DNA of 64,000 nt, taken from the NCBI GenBank assembly GCA_013368445.1, contig JAACJO010000015.1, positions 372,001 through 436,000 on the forward strand, in the 5' to 3' direction. Numbering within the stretch: position 1 is the first letter of the stretch; the number at the start of each line of letters is the position of its first letter. The stretch comes from Leucocoprinus leucothites (Eukaryota > Basidiomycota > Agaricomycetes > Agaricales > Agaricaceae). Below, in pieces: positions 23,026 to 37,100 of this stretch. The translations under genes and the position numbers were made by a program. Under the pieces are notes generated by a model. The model saw nothing but the letters and a program-made list of their open reading frames with translations, was not told where the DNA came from and searched no databases.

Positions 23026-24368
23026 GTTACGACGTTGAACGCGCGACAAAAACTGAACAAAACATTATCAATAGCAGATAGTTTCAATGTAAAGTAGGCT
23101 TACATGCGAGAGTGTTGCAACTAACAGCAACTAAATGAGTTGCTGTGAGAGGGGATGAAGAAACAGAGACGAGGGTTTAAGCTCGCGGTATGGGAACGGG
23201 TCGTGCATTTAGAATCAAAACTATCGTCGCTGACGTAGTTTTTGCATCGTCTGTTGATGACCATGACGTCAATTCTGCGTCGCCAAAATGGGTGAGCGCC
23301 GTTCACCATAAAAGGCAACTCGACAATCAGAGAAATATTCAAGTTTCTAGGATATTCTGCAGTGTGGCAATTTTCTGAGGAAAATGCTCGGGAGATAAGG
23401 TGCAGACATAGATGTTATACATCACTACAGCTCAGAGAGCACGATGTCGTGGCGCAGCGCAGCTACTACATAATAGTCGTGACATGGACTCGTTTACTCT
23501 TCGCCACCGAGCTCGTTCGTTTATGCCCTTAGCTGGAATTCATAACACACGACTCCGGTACGATTGAGCCGCACTACCTATTTTGGACAGAACGCCCGAC
23601 GAAAAAGCTCGGGATTGGATTACTTTGAGGGCGCCTCCGCCCCTTAAGTACCCCACCTCGCATACCATCACCGCCTCCGCCACAGGTGGCAAATTTATTA
23701 TTTCCACTCTCAACAATCGTCGACGCTTCCCGGAACACTCTCGGCGCTCAGCGCCTTCAACTCGCTTGCATTATGGGAGCGGTTCCGCTAGTTAAGTTGG
23801 ATGGATATTTTGCATAACCACCACATTTCAGTCAGCACAACCATATTTCTCTTGGTCTCGCAGAATGGCGGGGGTAATTCACACCAACCAAATATAGCGA
23901 GTTCAGAGCGATTATGAGCATTTCCCAGGATATCCTGGGATCGAACCAACTATCCAGAGGCTGCCACCGCCACCCCACAAGCCATTAGGACGTCGTTATC
24001 AACTAAACACAGGAGAAGTGTGAACTTCCCCCCATGTTACCATTTCCGCCGCAGGCGACTTGACGGTGACGCTTTTGGTGATCCTACTGACCTGATGATC
24101 GGATGGTGACGTAGAGAAGGAGCTCGAAGTCAATTCATCACCAGTTATAGTGATAGCCTGTTCGTCATTCAGTATTATCACCACCATCACCATCATGCTC
24201 CAGGATTTATCCTCAAATAACTCTTCCATTAGTGGAATATGATTCCAAAGTCCAAAACCAGACGAACGCCGATTTCGGAGGTTTATAGCTTCCTGAGTCT
24301 TTCAGATAACTGACAAATACATCTACTAGGCAAGTCCAAGGCACTTCCACGATAAACTACATTTGTAT
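23026..24368. other. Intergenic region
   Basis: No gene supported. A tRNA-like T-arm (GGTTCGATCC on the minus strand near 23,950) was examined but does not extend to a cloverleaf. Confidence 0.5.
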
Positions 24369-25241
24369 CTAAGCAATGACAAAGTCCACACAGCTCTCAT
24401 AAGTCTGCACATTGAAGGCATACCACCACCACTGAATAGCGCATTTACCAGCAGTATTACACTTGGTGCCTAAATTTGACGGAATCGTAATCTGGAAATC
24501 AGCTGTTAATCACAAACAGCATAGTATCAGTACTCCGACTATAATGAATATTTATAATGCTGCTTCTCACTTTCGTTCTTTGGCCAGTCAGGTGGACCCA
24601 GCGAGTTGTTGGTGTACACAGGCCAGTTAAAAATAGGCTGCCCAATGATCTTTTGGGTGGTCAAGTCGACAATGGAAACGTTCTGCCATATGCGAGTAAG
24701 TTTCGAGTTTACATACCGCATTTTTCAGGGACAACTTACGGCTTTCCCGGTATGCCTTGCTTCAATATCGACATGGAAGCTCACCACCTGTCCGGCCGAA
24801 TAGGTCTGTACGTTGTCGACGTTATCTTCCAACTAATATGTCGAAAATTCAGCTCAACAGCACATCTAAAGAGAAATCACGTACTTGATATCCTTTGCAG
24901 AAGAACAAGTGACATGCATCTGCATCGTAGTCACCGTCGACCTTGGCAGCAGAATTCTCAATCTACATCACGGAGAACATTTCAGCTTTCCAGCCTCATC
25001 TTTCTATACCTTCCACTCACAGGTCCATACGAGTCCGAATTCAAGACTTTGTGCACAGCAGCACCACATTTCGCCAAGTTGGCATCACCAATCTAGCCAA
25101 ATCATCCGTTAACTATCAAGTTGGAATGGATAGACCGAATCAATAACTCACGACACGAGCAGGAGGGCTTGTCACCCTCCCATGTCCAAGGACGACTGGC
25201 AAGCTAGCAAGAACTGCTGTGATTATGGCTTGTGCTTTCAT
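24369..25241 (-). CDS. Secreted LPMO-like copper protein (chitin-binding type-4 / AA family)
   Basis: Five exons. A 19-residue signal peptide (MKAQAIITAVLASLPVVLG) is followed directly by His, giving mature HGRVTSPPARV; the exposed N-terminal His is the hallmark of the LPMO histidine brace. The second copper ligand is probably a His in VSFHVDIEARHTG. Further blocks are GDANLAKCGAAVHKVLNSD, DADACHLFFCKGYQ, NVSIVDLTTQKIIG, WPKNETDF and CAIQWWWYAFNVQTYESC, ending VDFVIA. Six or so Cys suggest disulfides. It is about 195 aa mature, a single domain without a CBM or GPI tail. Family knowledge: copper-dependent oxidative cleavage of polysaccharides (chitin or cellulose/hemicellulose); the exact AA subfamily cannot be assigned here. 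It acts outside the cell. Exon joins were read by eye and all fit GT-AG in frame. Confidence 0.82.
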
Positions 25242-26076
25242 GTTAATCAAGTTGGACTTTGAACTTGGTCGTTCCGTCGCGAGTCGGTTTAGCGCTTATA
25301 TCCAGCCATTTCTCCGTTCGGCTGAAAAGGAAGTACTGCAGAGAGAATTAAATCGTCTCATACGGCGGCCCGGGGGACAAAGTGGGCTTTCAGCTGAAAG
25401 GACTCACTCCCAGTGTCGACGGCCCGCGTAATTTAGATAGGAAGGAAAATTGCTTCGGATCTTGGTCACCTTAAGCTGGGTGGACAATGGCCTTCGTCTC
25501 TGTAAGCTTGTTCATCGCAGTCTGGTTTCGCTCTGGTTAAACTACCAAAATGGTCGTATATGCAAGCCAGGGGTGGCAAATTATTTAGCATCCATTCCAG
25601 CAAACGCACCCAAGAACAAAGAAACTGGCTCGCCAAGAAAGCATTAACAGGCAGGGAATCAACGGTCCGTCAAGATACGAAGTTGCCTAGCTTCTGCAGA
25701 GGCAATAGCATGATGTTATGCGTCATGCGGACGGTCGGTTCGCAGAAGTCAACAATTGAATTACAGCAGATGACTTGTGGATAGACCTCGGCGACAAGGT
25801 TGGGGTAACAGCGTTTCCCGTAGCTTGCACGATGATATATCGGGGATTTTTCGCGACGAACAGAGGTTCTCTGATACACTTGTATACACTGAAATGCTGA
25901 TTGCTCTAAAACGAAGCAGAAGAGATGCCAAAGAGTAAACACGATGTAACGTACAAGAACAGAATGTAATGCATGATGATGAGATGAGAAAACAAGGTGT
26001 GAAGCGAAGCGAAGCATGGAGTCCTCGAGATCCGATGAACAAAGATTTGACGAAAATCGCATTACGGCATCATCAC
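25242..26076. other. Intergenic region
   Basis: About 0.8 kb: the promoter side of the LPMO-like gene and the 3' flank of the DnaJ gene. No gene seen. Confidence 0.5.
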
Positions 26077-27872
26077 TCAAGACCTCGCCTCTCGTGCCCG
26101 ACTACTCTTAGTATCAATCCTCACGTATTCGCTTTCTTCCGGAACATTCACGAGAGGGTTGGAGCTCGGAGCGTCCTTCTTCACGTTCATGTATGCCTCT
26201 CCGAGCATTTGCAAAGCCACAGCCCTTAGTTGAGCTTTGTCGCGGGTGATTGTGGGGTCCGTCAAGACATTGTCACAAACTTCGCGTAGTACGGACTCGA
26301 TCTCGAGTTTAGTCCCCTTTAGCGGTGATAAACGATGTCAATAATGAGTCAAGCGACGACTGAGAGTTATAATATACCTTAAATAGCGCCTGTATACCCT
26401 TCTCTGCGGCTTGCTCCTCCAACTTCTGTTTCTCCTCTGGGCTAAGGTTACCGGCCTTTTCCGCAGCTTGAATTTGGTCGAATACATTCTTGAGTTCTAT
26501 TGCTGCACGGAGCGTCGACACACTGATAATAAGGGGAAATGCGGGGAGTCATTTCAGTGTCGGAATGTGAATGTCACAAGAATGTCAAACCGTAAATGAC
26601 TCACGTCTCGCTGAAAACATGATATTTCCCTTGGACGTTATGGAGCCAGCCACCAACGCCAAAGAAGGTCTGGTTTGTTGCCAAATGGTGCTTCGCTTTG
26701 GAGACGTAGACAAAGCCGATCGCCTGCAGTAGGTCATAGCCATAGGATTCACGTTTGAGGTCTCTGTCTCATGTGTTAGATGAGGTGATGTTTGAGCGCT
26801 GGTAGGACATACTCTGCCTCGATTTCACAGATGGTTCGCCAGCTCTTGGCCACATCTGCGTCCTCTGGGCCGGTGGCGGATTCCGTGAAGATGCCCAATT
26901 TACGCGTAAGGTTTTCGACGAGTTGGTCAACTCGCTTAGCTCTCACGGCGGCTTTCTGGATATAGTGTAAATACCGGTGGACTAGAAGCACAGTGGAGGT
27001 ATACCTCGGCAGCCTTCTTCCTTTCCTTCTCTTCCTTTTTCGCCTTTTCTTCTGGCGACATAATGTCCCTCCCTTTTGCGTCTTTCGGCGGCGCCTCTCC
27101 TTCCGCCTCCTCCGCCTCCTGCAGGGCTGTCTTCATGTCTCTCGCTAAACTGATGTCGCCTATGATTGGCGTAAATCTCTCGCCACCAAATATGGCCCCG
27201 AACAGTTCCTCTGGATCAACAAAGCCTCCTTCGGGTGCACTCTCTTTCGGCCCAAATTCATTGTACTTCTTCCTGAGCTCGGGATCCGAGAGTGTCTGGT
27301 AAGCAATTGCAATCTGCTTGAACCGATCTTCTGCTTCTGGGTCGTCCGGATTCTTGTCCGGGTGGTGTTTTATTGCCAAGCGACCTGGTATGGGCGAATT
27401 ATCATGTCAGCCTTGCTGATGACGGTGGCGCACACAACAGCATGAACGTACGGTATGCTTTCTTGATATCGTCAGTTGTTGCTGTCACCGGAACCCCCAG
27501 AATATCGTAGTACCCGGTCTCGAGAGGCCGGTCCTGTGTTCCAATCTTCCTGCCCTTCTTGGCGAATCCTTGCTTCGCACCATTCGCGCCGTCAGTATTC
27601 ACACTTGGCTTTGAGGAGGTAGCGGCAGTCGTGGAATACGATGAAGGTATCTGAGTAGGGTAGAATGCATGTGATAGCGTGTTTTGGCATGAAAAACATC
27701 GGATTTGCAACAGTGTTCCTGGCCGAGGCTGAGGTGTCGGAACGGGAAATTCTAGAGGAACATTACAATGAGAACATGTCGTGGAAATATGAGGGTATAC
27801 TGGTCGTGAGGGAAGGATATGGTAGGTAGAGCTCATGGACGTCTGCGCAGACGATGAAGTAGGGGCAGACAT
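26077..27872 (-). CDS. DnaJ/DnaJ-X domain co-chaperone with N-terminal CxxC pair
   Basis: A multi-exon protein of about 490-500 aa. The N-terminal ~110 residues are Ser/Thr-rich and contain CSHC and CFSC about 35 residues apart, a likely zinc-ribbon-like element. The J domain follows ([23 protein letters not shown], then [13 protein letters not shown] with the HPD motif, and a [24 protein letters not shown] end). Next are the lysine/glutamate-rich helix ([18 protein letters not shown]) and the DnaJ-X region ([19 protein letters not shown], then [14 protein letters not shown]). This matches the CAJ1/DJP1-type class of J-proteins, which stimulate Hsp70 ATPase and in yeast act on peroxisomal or membrane protein import. 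It is a housekeeping neighbour; its start lies 105 bp from the 3' end of the sacsin-like gene, same strand. Confidence 0.9.
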
Positions 27873-27977
27873 TAAGCCTGTCCGAGGTTACCTAATCAGG
27901 ACGGCGCTGATTCCAGTGCTGCGCGCGGAAACCAAATTTCGTAAGATTCTCCTTCCTAAATGTACATTTACACACAT

Positions 27978-30900
27978 CTACGTATCAGCATGTCCTCCAC
28001 CTTGAGCACGGTCGATATAGCTAGCGTTTGCTCTACGATAAGCTGCACAATCCCTAGTCATTCTCGTCAATTCCTCTCGTCCTGCAACAGCTTCAACTGA
28101 GGAGCTGACTCAGTAAGGGATACTTTTATTATTATTTTCGCAGTGACTTACTTCTGTTCAAGGTATCCGGGTGTAACCAGTGTACAGCAATGCAGTCCTG
28201 AGCTGCCTCAACGAACTCATCCATATCCCAGTATTTCGCCAAGCACAGCGCATCAAGTAGCACTTCCAGCGACGCAGGGTCCCGCAAGCTGCCAGCGTAG
28301 ATAAAATCTGCCAACACACCAGGTCAGCACTCCGAGTCTGAGGGGTTGAGAGAGACTCACCCAGAACCAGAGCAGCAGAAGCCCTCGAGTGCTCATGAAC
28401 TGGGAATTCAATAGGATCCATTGCGGACGCTGGGTATGTTTCCTTAAACCCACTACAAAAGACAGTCATCAAATGATCACTTTGAGTAGCAAGGAAGGAT
28501 CTATGTCCGAGGAGCGGGTTATCTGGATCATCATCGTGGGCGACGAACTTAACATCAACGAGATGCTTGGCCTGTCTCATTTCCGAGAATTTCTCTCGAA
28601 CACGAGATAAAGAATCGTGACCTGGTTCAACCACAATGTGTCTCTGCATGGACAAGTGTTTGACCTCTTGTGCTCCTGCAGCAACCAACAGAGGCCTGTA
28701 GTTCAGGAGGAACTGACGGGCAAATCTGAAGTTTCCGACGTCTCGAACATCAAAAGATATCCTGGCCGCAGGCTCCCATACCCAGTCCACGCCATCTTCT
28801 TGGGGATCGTGGACGTTCAGAAAGAGAGGTTTATCCGCAAGTTGGGCCAAGTCAGCTGCAGAATCCCCAGACCGCAGGCTATCGCTCAAGTGTTGATACG
28901 TGGCGATGATGTCGGACAGGACCGCGGGATGATTAGGGTGTACACGGGCGACTTGATCGACCAGAACCTCGAGATGCGCAATCTACGAGAGGTAAGTTCA
29001 ACTCAACAAGAAAACGTACTTTGTCACTCACCACTTCTGGTACAGTAGGCCGTCCAAGCGACATGTAAGCTCGTATCAGCCCCTCATCCAGAACTCGCTG
29101 AGGGAGTGCCCGTTGAGACCACGCAACAGCTACATATTCCGCCCTGACAATATCCCGAGGTGCGACCAAAGCATCAAATGGTCGCTGTATGTACAGCGAT
29201 ACATCTAACACAGAATCCCCAGATCCTCTCTCTAACCGCCCTTCCTTCTTCGGCACAAACTCTAAACCCTCAATCATCTCCCACCGATCTGCTTCAGGTC
29301 CCAAGGAACCGAGAATCCTTGGAAGGGGATGATTCATCACATTGAAGGCAATCACCGCTCCTTCGGCATTATTATCATCGGAAATATTCTGCACGCATTC
29401 GGCAAAAATGTCCATCGTGATATCCCGCATCGTTCTGAAATATAATGAACGACTTTCAACATCTCGAAACTCCGGAGCTACAAATTTGGGAGACGATTCT
29501 TGGAACGCTACCCGGAATAGTGGTTCCTCTCTCGAGTAGAATTCTCTGACGGGTATCAGAGTGAAGTCCGATGCATTCGGTAAACGTAATTCCTCGAGGG
29601 CATCATGGGGTTCAGTGCGCTTCAAAACCGCCTCAACGAGAGCTCTGTACGAGATTCTCTCCGCAGGATCAGGCATGGCAGTGGGAAGGCCCAAGGCGAT
29701 CCTCTCAAGCAACTCGCGGAATGAGATTTCAGGTACTTGGAGTTTCCGTTTGAGAGTAGAACGAAGAATGTCGTTCTGACCCTGTTGGATGATGACAATT
29801 TTCTGCTCGAGCATGTACGGAGCGACGATGTTAACATCCAGCGCTTCTGGTAGTAATATCAGCTCCGATGCAGCGATGTAATCGTGACTCCCTTCGTGAT
29901 CCAGTGCCTTCCATACAGGCAAAGCCCTAGCGATAGCCAGTAGCGAATTGTTGGGTATATCGAGGAATAACTGTCGCCTCATCCAATCTGAGAAATTCGC
30001 TCGATCCTGTTCAGAAAGGCGATTGAAGAATGCATCGCTCAGTGTTTCAGAGTTCAGGTTGTCAAGTGCTACCAGGACGTCCTTCATCTTGAATTCGGGG
30101 AAGAGGGTATGGTTTGCGAGGATACGACGGAGCTGTGGATGGATACGAGGGGATGATACCTGTACTAGGGGGACACCCAGGACAGCAAGACACTGACATA
30201 CGAAATTGTCAACCCGCACAGGGATCATGGGAATATCACCATCCTTGCAGACCTTGAGTGATATGTGTTGATGCCCCGAGAGCGTCGGAACGAGGGGAAA
30301 TTCCTCGATATCCGTGACATCGAGTCGTAAATGGTGGAAATTAGCCCAGAAATCATCAATAAACTGCTGCGATTCAGAACCGGGGCCAACGTCAAGTGAG
30401 GGGCGTTTAGGGAATCTGGCTGAAATCAGTGAGGCAAGAGAAGAGGAAGAGAGCTCTTCGATGTTGAACCCTCGATCAAGAAGGGCGTCGGCGTTGAAAT
30501 CAATTTTGACAAGGCGACCAGGATCTGCGAAGGTCCGATTGGGTACGGCATGGTTCCTCCAGACGTAGAACTTGTGTTGAGATAAACTCGCATCGATAAC
30601 ACCAAAGCTCCCGTCTTCTAGTGGGAGAAGAGGGAAGCGAAGTAATTGTTCGGGATCGTATTGCAGGAAAAAGTCCAACAAATCACCGAGGTGGTCAAAC
30701 GAGAGCTGTGGTGATTCACCGTCCAAGGGTGAAAAGGCTCCTAGGAATTGTCGTGCATCGCGCAAAATCTGTTCTTTGATGAATCGTGGAGAGACTGGAG
30801 GTAACTGAGCATCATCTGTAACCAAACTGAGGAAGGGCTCGGAATATATGGCAACGTTGGGGGGACAAAGGAATTCAATAACTGGTTGAATGGAGGAACC

Positions 30901-33900
30901 CTCGTTCAAGATAACTACCTCCTCCGGTGTCAGGCGACGCTGGGAATCAAATGCGCTTTGGAAGAGGTGCCTGTCCGTTTTCTTGAGGAAGTTTTCATAT
31001 AGAGAGGAGATGATGATTTTGTCGGCAGGTAACAGGTAGTTGATGGGCCAGAAATGGTGATTAGGGGCGCCAGTTTCCAATAGCAACTCTAGGAGGCAAA
31101 GGTACGTTGGCGGAATAATCTCCCTCAACAGCCATTCATTGTATTGAGCTTGGTTCCCAGGATCATTTTCGAGGTCCAAGCGCATATGCCTGCGGTCGCT
31201 GGTCATTAAGAACGTTCCGGAACATCGGACCGGAAGGCCTGTCACTTCTGAGAGCGGCAGAGTTGAGAAGAACACATTTCGCTGGTGGTAGTCCTGATAA
31301 TCTGCTCCTTCCGGTCGAATGAACGCGGCAACCGATACCTTGGGCTGCTTCAGCCGACGCCCATGCGCTTTGGTGAGCGTTGATGCAAAATCGGGTATAT
31401 CTTGATCTGGAACGGTGTGCGACACAATCTGCCACAGCTCCGGTTGAGATTGGTCTTCAGTGATTTGCACCATACTGGATAGGAATTCTCCACCCGCTTT
31501 GACTTCTCCTCGTTGTGTTTCAAAGCTCCACAGCTGCTGTACAAGTCCCTCGTGTGTTCGAACATGGGCCTCTATGCGTTCAAGGCCCGTGAAGAGGAGA
31601 CAATCGCGAGCAACGCTCTGGAATGCAGGTACTATTTTTCCTAGAACGTCCTCCGCGGACCAAGTTGTCGTAGAAATCGGGGAATTGTGGTTGATATGCT
31701 CGGCTGTACGAAGAGGGAGTCTGAAAACAGTCTATCGTGATAAATGATTTAGCACGAAGCGTAATAAGACCATAGACTTGAAATAGACTTGGTACTTACA
31801 CCGAATGACTTGGCATCGTCCTTGTCAAATTCCAAAAGATCAGTCAATGTCTCCAAAAAATTTATATGCCCAGGATAGAATTGCCTAATAGGTAGGGCTT
31901 AGCAAGGATTGACGGTGCATCCGGCAAATAAACATACTTTAGTGTTTCCATGCTGATACGCTGATTATTGGCGTTCTGAGGAAGGTTCGAAAGGTATTTT
32001 GTCGTGGGGTCGATGAACATGGCGGTGCTCGAAGATACTAGAGTTGGAAACTAGAGACAGTTTTAACAAGATGCCACCAGGAAGCGACATGTATTAACGT
32101 ACCTCCGTCAAGTGGAACATCGTCAACGCACCGCGCCCAAACTGTCCAATGGAGTGGACCTTGTTTTGTTTGCTCCCCTCTCCAGTTTCGCAGAGCCCCT
32201 TGAAATCTTCTTCTGTGAACCGTGCGTCATTGTAAACTAGAATTGCTGGACAAGATTGGAAGATATGCAGGTTGGACGAAATGAGGTGATCAGTCGACTG
32301 GGGCATACTGTCAACAACCAATAAAAAACGCTTTGCGCCTGCGTCAACAGCATTCGCTAACATTTCGATCAAAGTCTGGGTTTCAGTGTAGTCTGCAATG
32401 ACGTTCCGGATTGACGAGATAAAACTCTCGCCCATGTACCCTGGTATAAACTCAGAGTAAAGGTTTGCGAGGGGCTCAATGCCAAGAGCTCGGGCGATGT
32501 GCTCAGGAACCAATGTGTGAGCAATGGACTTATCTCTTCTCTCGATGTCTGTGAGGTTGACGGAGATGCCAGTATTGTTGAAGTATAGTTTAGCCGGTGT
32601 CAGCATGCGCCCTTCGACGTTCGGTACAAGAACCAAGGCTCTTGACTCGGGGTTTAGATCACCGGGCAGTCTTTCCAGGAGCTTAATCACGGTCGCGATC
32701 TGGTCTTGGATTAAGCTGTGGTGAGCCCATTCTTGTAGTCGATCCAGAATCATGCTTGTAGTGGGTCTGTCATAATGTTCAGAATTTCTGTTGAATTGTC
32801 AGCGACAAAGACGTACCGCTCCTTGACATCCATACGTTTTAGAAAAACAATCACCTCCGGATATGCCTTCTCGTTAAATGATACCTCGAAAAAACCAGCT
32901 TCTTTGATAGCGTCGTCGATTACTGCATCATTGGGTGTTACCAACTGACCCGACTTCGTGGGCACCCAGGGTCGGCCGTCGAGTAAGGCGCGCAACCGAT
33001 CTAGGTCCTTGTCCGAAGGCTTCGCGGCGCCAATAGTCTTTACAATGTCTCTGACTCTTGTAAACTCCCCACCCTTCCTTAAAGTGGCATCCAGCTGCGA
33101 AAGCAGGGCGTCTAATGAGATCTCCTCTGCCCATCCTAGGATATTTCTCAATGCATCGGTTATGATAATATCTTCGCCTACAACCGCATACACCTCGTCA
33201 AAGAGAACCGAGTGAGCGTTGCGATCTCGACATTCGTGCTGTGCTCTAAGACCGGACGTTGTCACAATCCATCTGGTTTCTCTTGGAATTGCTCTAACGA
33301 AATCGCCATAGGGAGGGTTTAACGCAAGAAGCTTGAAGAGCTTTCTTGAAATATCAGCCGACTCCGGACGATGTGTGTTACCCGAAATGCAAGAGGTGAT
33401 TTTCAAGAAGAGCGTTTGGTCAAGGTCTTGCCTGAATGGCGACACACGGAACCTTTTGAACTCTTGTACGATTTCCACATCGGTGGGACCATCTGATCGT
33501 GGCAAGTACTCATCGAAGGCACCGGTGCTAGCATCCAAGTCTTTGCATGCGACGACAATATCGCTAAGATCTGATTTTGCGGTAGGATCGATAACTTGTC
33601 CAGGTTTCCGGACTGCACCGTCCTTGCAGGCCACAGACGGCACATCCAAAAGTCTCTCCAAGCTACCTCTCGGAATGATCCTCTCATTCCGGGCTGCAAA
33701 TCTGATAATCGAACTGCGCAATTCAGGGGGCTGGCTCCCAAAGTTATTAACGCCGAGTTCAAAAGTATCGACAGATGAGAGCGGAGTTGGGTTCCGAGAG
33801 GAGTTTGGGTCGAGCAGTCGGAGAATTTCGTATGACCTTGAGGGCCACCCCCGAAAATCAAGGAAAACACATGCATCGACTATGGGTATGATATCAGTGC

Positions 33901-36900
33901 TCGTGAGAGCATAAACGAAATGATTCTCGGGTATTGGGCCAGGAGATGGCGTTGGTCCTACAGTACTGAGCAAATTGACGGGGAGTATGGGGTAGATGGG
34001 CAAAGATCGCAGTTTTTTGATTATCTCGGGATCCAGCTCTTCGGCATTGCTGCAGCGAACAATATGTTCAATGAATGCCCGCCACTCTACACATGTTAAC
34101 CCGAGGCCCGACGGTGACGTAGTTGCGATGCTGATCCCTTCGAGAATAGCTCGAACATCCTCGACCTTTCTGAGTATGCCACCAGTAGTAGCGAGGAACC
34201 TCTTGGCTGCCTGACCAGCGACATAATCTAACAAGCTGATACCAAGTGCGCGAAGACATTTTCCGAGAGCAGGCGGGACATTATTTGTGTCGAATACCAT
34301 ATCCTGGACTCTCTTCAAACCAAGTTGAGTTGGTATCAGGAAAAGCGGTTGAACTTGGGGTAAATGTATGAAGTCATTGGCAAGAGGCCAGCTTGAGAGC
34401 CATGTATAAAACTTTGTCAACCACTGTGTGATGGCAGGCGCGATTGGCGAAGAAGTTGGAGTTGAGGGCGATGCTGGGGGCCCTTGGGGCGATGTCCATT
34501 TTCCATCAGTGGAAAGGTATCTTGCTACTTTCTCAGCCGTCAACTCGATGAGGTTGAGAGTTCCCGGCGCCTTCTCTCGAATGAACGCCGCATGTGCGAC
34601 TTTGACGTCTTGCAAAGATATCGCATCTGAGTCGTATTCTCTGAAGAGTTGCCCCGAGTGCGCGTCGAGGAGAGGATGCAGTGTTTGTTTTGCGGCAGAA
34701 GCGGAGTTTTTGGGTTTGAGGCGTTCGAGTATAATATAGTGTCCATCAACGTTCCTAAGTAAGGGTAGTCCGACTAACACTTGAATATCTTGGCCTTTGA
34801 GAAGGAATTCGAGGATAATTGCGGCATGTTTATCTCCTTCGCTCACCAACTTCTCGACCCTCGAGACATTTTTCTATGAAGCGAAGTCACTTGAGCGTCG
34901 TAAAAGATTGATCTGAACGCATAGGGACACACACCAGCAAGTCCTCATATACATTTCCTGGCTCCAAGAACTGGAAACTCTTGCCTTTACAACCTTCGAT
35001 CAAGGTTTTAAAGTGCAGGGGAGGTTTTGTAAATTTGATCCCGCATTCTGCTAGGGTGTTCCTGAGATCCAGGAAGTGAGAGTCTTCTCGAGCTACTTTG
35101 AGACTTCCTAGTCCGGCAAACTCGGTGGTCGAAAGTGGTGGGTCGGGGACTGTCAAAACGGCTGGCAGAGGGGCTACAGACTGAGAGCCTGATTTGCTTG
35201 CAGAGGTTACAGTAGCAGGGGACCGTGGAAATGGTATGAAGACAGGAGGGTAGGATGCTACATAGACTGGCCATACGGAAGCTCCGGCTACAATAATACA
35301 GTCAAAGACCGTCTGCAGCATCCCATGAGACCTCAAACCGCCCCCGCTCGATGTCGTAGGGCCGCCAGCAACTGTCGCCCCGAAGTTAGTACCAGCGTAA
35401 TCGGAGCCGATCCCTGTATTTGAAGCTGGGGCAATGTAGTCGTTCATTGCTCCCGGTGGTGGCCAATATTCGAAGATGTCCTTCACTTGATCCCGATGCG
35501 CGAGGACATTGAGAAGGAACGTCCATGCTTGGGGAATGAATGCGGTGAACAGAAGTGAATTCCATTCGCCAATAAATCTACCACTTGATCAGGGAGTGTT
35601 GAGAGATCCAAAGCAAGTAACTCACCCTCCCTCTAGAAAGCTACGAATCCATTGCCTTGAGGGCGGAATTGCGAAGCGGGCGTCGACATGAATTGGCCAG
35701 TTCTTGTTATTGGCCCTCGGCAACGGGAGCCCGCTGAATACTCTACCACTCCGCCAGTGGCTGACTCCATATGCCACAGCGCTCGTGGGTGTCTGATCGA
35801 TAGGCATACCAGCAGAAGAAACTGACGAAACGACAAAAGAAAGAGGTGCGGCGAGCCGGATTCGCTGGTTGAGTTTGCGTCTCTTCATCTCCTCCTCGGG
35901 GCTATGTTCCTTTGACAGCTGTCGCTCCAATATATTCGCTGAGCTTGGATCAGTGAAGGGACACTCGAGGATTCGCCACGTGGTTGTCGTTAACTTTACA
36001 CTCGGGCCATTTGCTCTCGAGGTCGAGGTCCCTGAGTGGACCTTTGTGTTCACGACAGCCTTCCAAGTCACGTAGCTACCTCCTGTCATATTTTCATTCT
36101 TCCCTTCGTCGCTTCCACTGCCTTGCTTTGGTTCTTGACTTCTCATTGCTGCTGAACAAATTTCCCGTATCGTGCCCTCAGGAGTTAACTCATATACCTC
36201 GATCTCCTTCACGTTGTTCAAGAAAAGTAAGACGCACTCAAGATCGTGACGCCTAAACTCGTCGAAAAGTTTCAAAATATCTTCGGGTTTCGAGCATTTG
36301 GTACTAAGCGAAGATGTGCGAGAGCGAAGGGGAAGACGAATTGCCGTGCCTTCAAGTCGAGGTGAGCGTTGTTCCCCTTCCCCTTTATCACTACCTTCTA
36401 CGGCATGAGGGACATGGCAGGGAATACTTGGGAGACCTTGAAATGCTGCAAGATGCGATACGTGTGCTGCGTCGGACGGATTCGTCATATCGAGACTTGT
36501 CCCCTCGGGGAGATTCAGGAGGGCGAGAGTGTTCCCAGAAAATATCTGAGGACAGTCTGTCAACTATGGTCGCAGCATTACAATGTTCATCATATTAGAA
36601 TTAGCAAAAGTTGATAACGTCGAGGTAAAATGGTCATACATGGTATACGCAGCGAAAGCCCTGTCCGAACTGGCCAAATGTCCTGGTGGGTGTGATCACA
36701 ACACTAAAGTAGGGCATGGACAAAAGAGGTACATACGTAGGGTCATGAGCTTTACTTGACTCGAATAATCTCCTTAAACTTCCCCAGTCTTGTTGACCGA
36801 AGTAGGCATCGTTGTACGCAATCAGCGCCGGGGAATTCTGATAAGCGATATACTCATGGCTGGCAAGATTATTGATCGGATGACTGCGGCGGTCGACGAC

Positions 36901-37100
36901 GAAAATCTGTTTCGTGCATTTGGTTGCATGAGCCCGAGCATCGGAGGATACTGAGATGATTCGCGCACTTGTTTCGTTGCTCCCGCGTCGTCCGAGTTTT
37001 GGAGCAATTCACGTATCGGACCATCTACAAGCGGATAATGGTCCAGTATGCTTTTGATAGCACTTGGAACATCTGCAACGTGTATAAATGGCTCTGGCAT
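27978..37100 (-). CDS. Sacsin-like protein with two HATPase modules and C-terminal BTB domain (copy 1)
   Basis: A giant gene of about 2,700 residues by my estimate with at least 14 exons. Module 1 starts at the N-terminus: LLQNSDDAGATKQ (N box), YNDAYFGQQDW (G1) and FGQFGQGFRCVYH (G2), followed by TDCPQIFSG. This is the Hsp90-like ATPase fold as in sacsin repeat regions. Module 2 starts near 32,450: EMLANAVDAGAKR, VYNDARFTEEDF and GQFGRGALTMFH. All canonical residues of both modules are present. A sacsin-type segment follows (FSTLPLSEVTGLPV, with FLMTSDRRHMRLD). At the C-terminus is a BTB/POZ domain (LVDVKFVA, LGHRSFLATQSDHL, FIYAGS) and a helical end. Sacsin is a chaperone-like protein; BTB domains often bind Cul3 ligases, so a link between recognition and ubiquitylation is plausible but inferred. 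Start 37100 is the first ATG before the N box. Divergent from the paralogue at 37852. Confidence 0.85.

Noticed and set aside
23925..24000. tRNA-like sequence on the minus strand (GGTTCGATCC)
   Set aside because: Only the T-arm is plausible; acceptor and anticodon stems do not pair.
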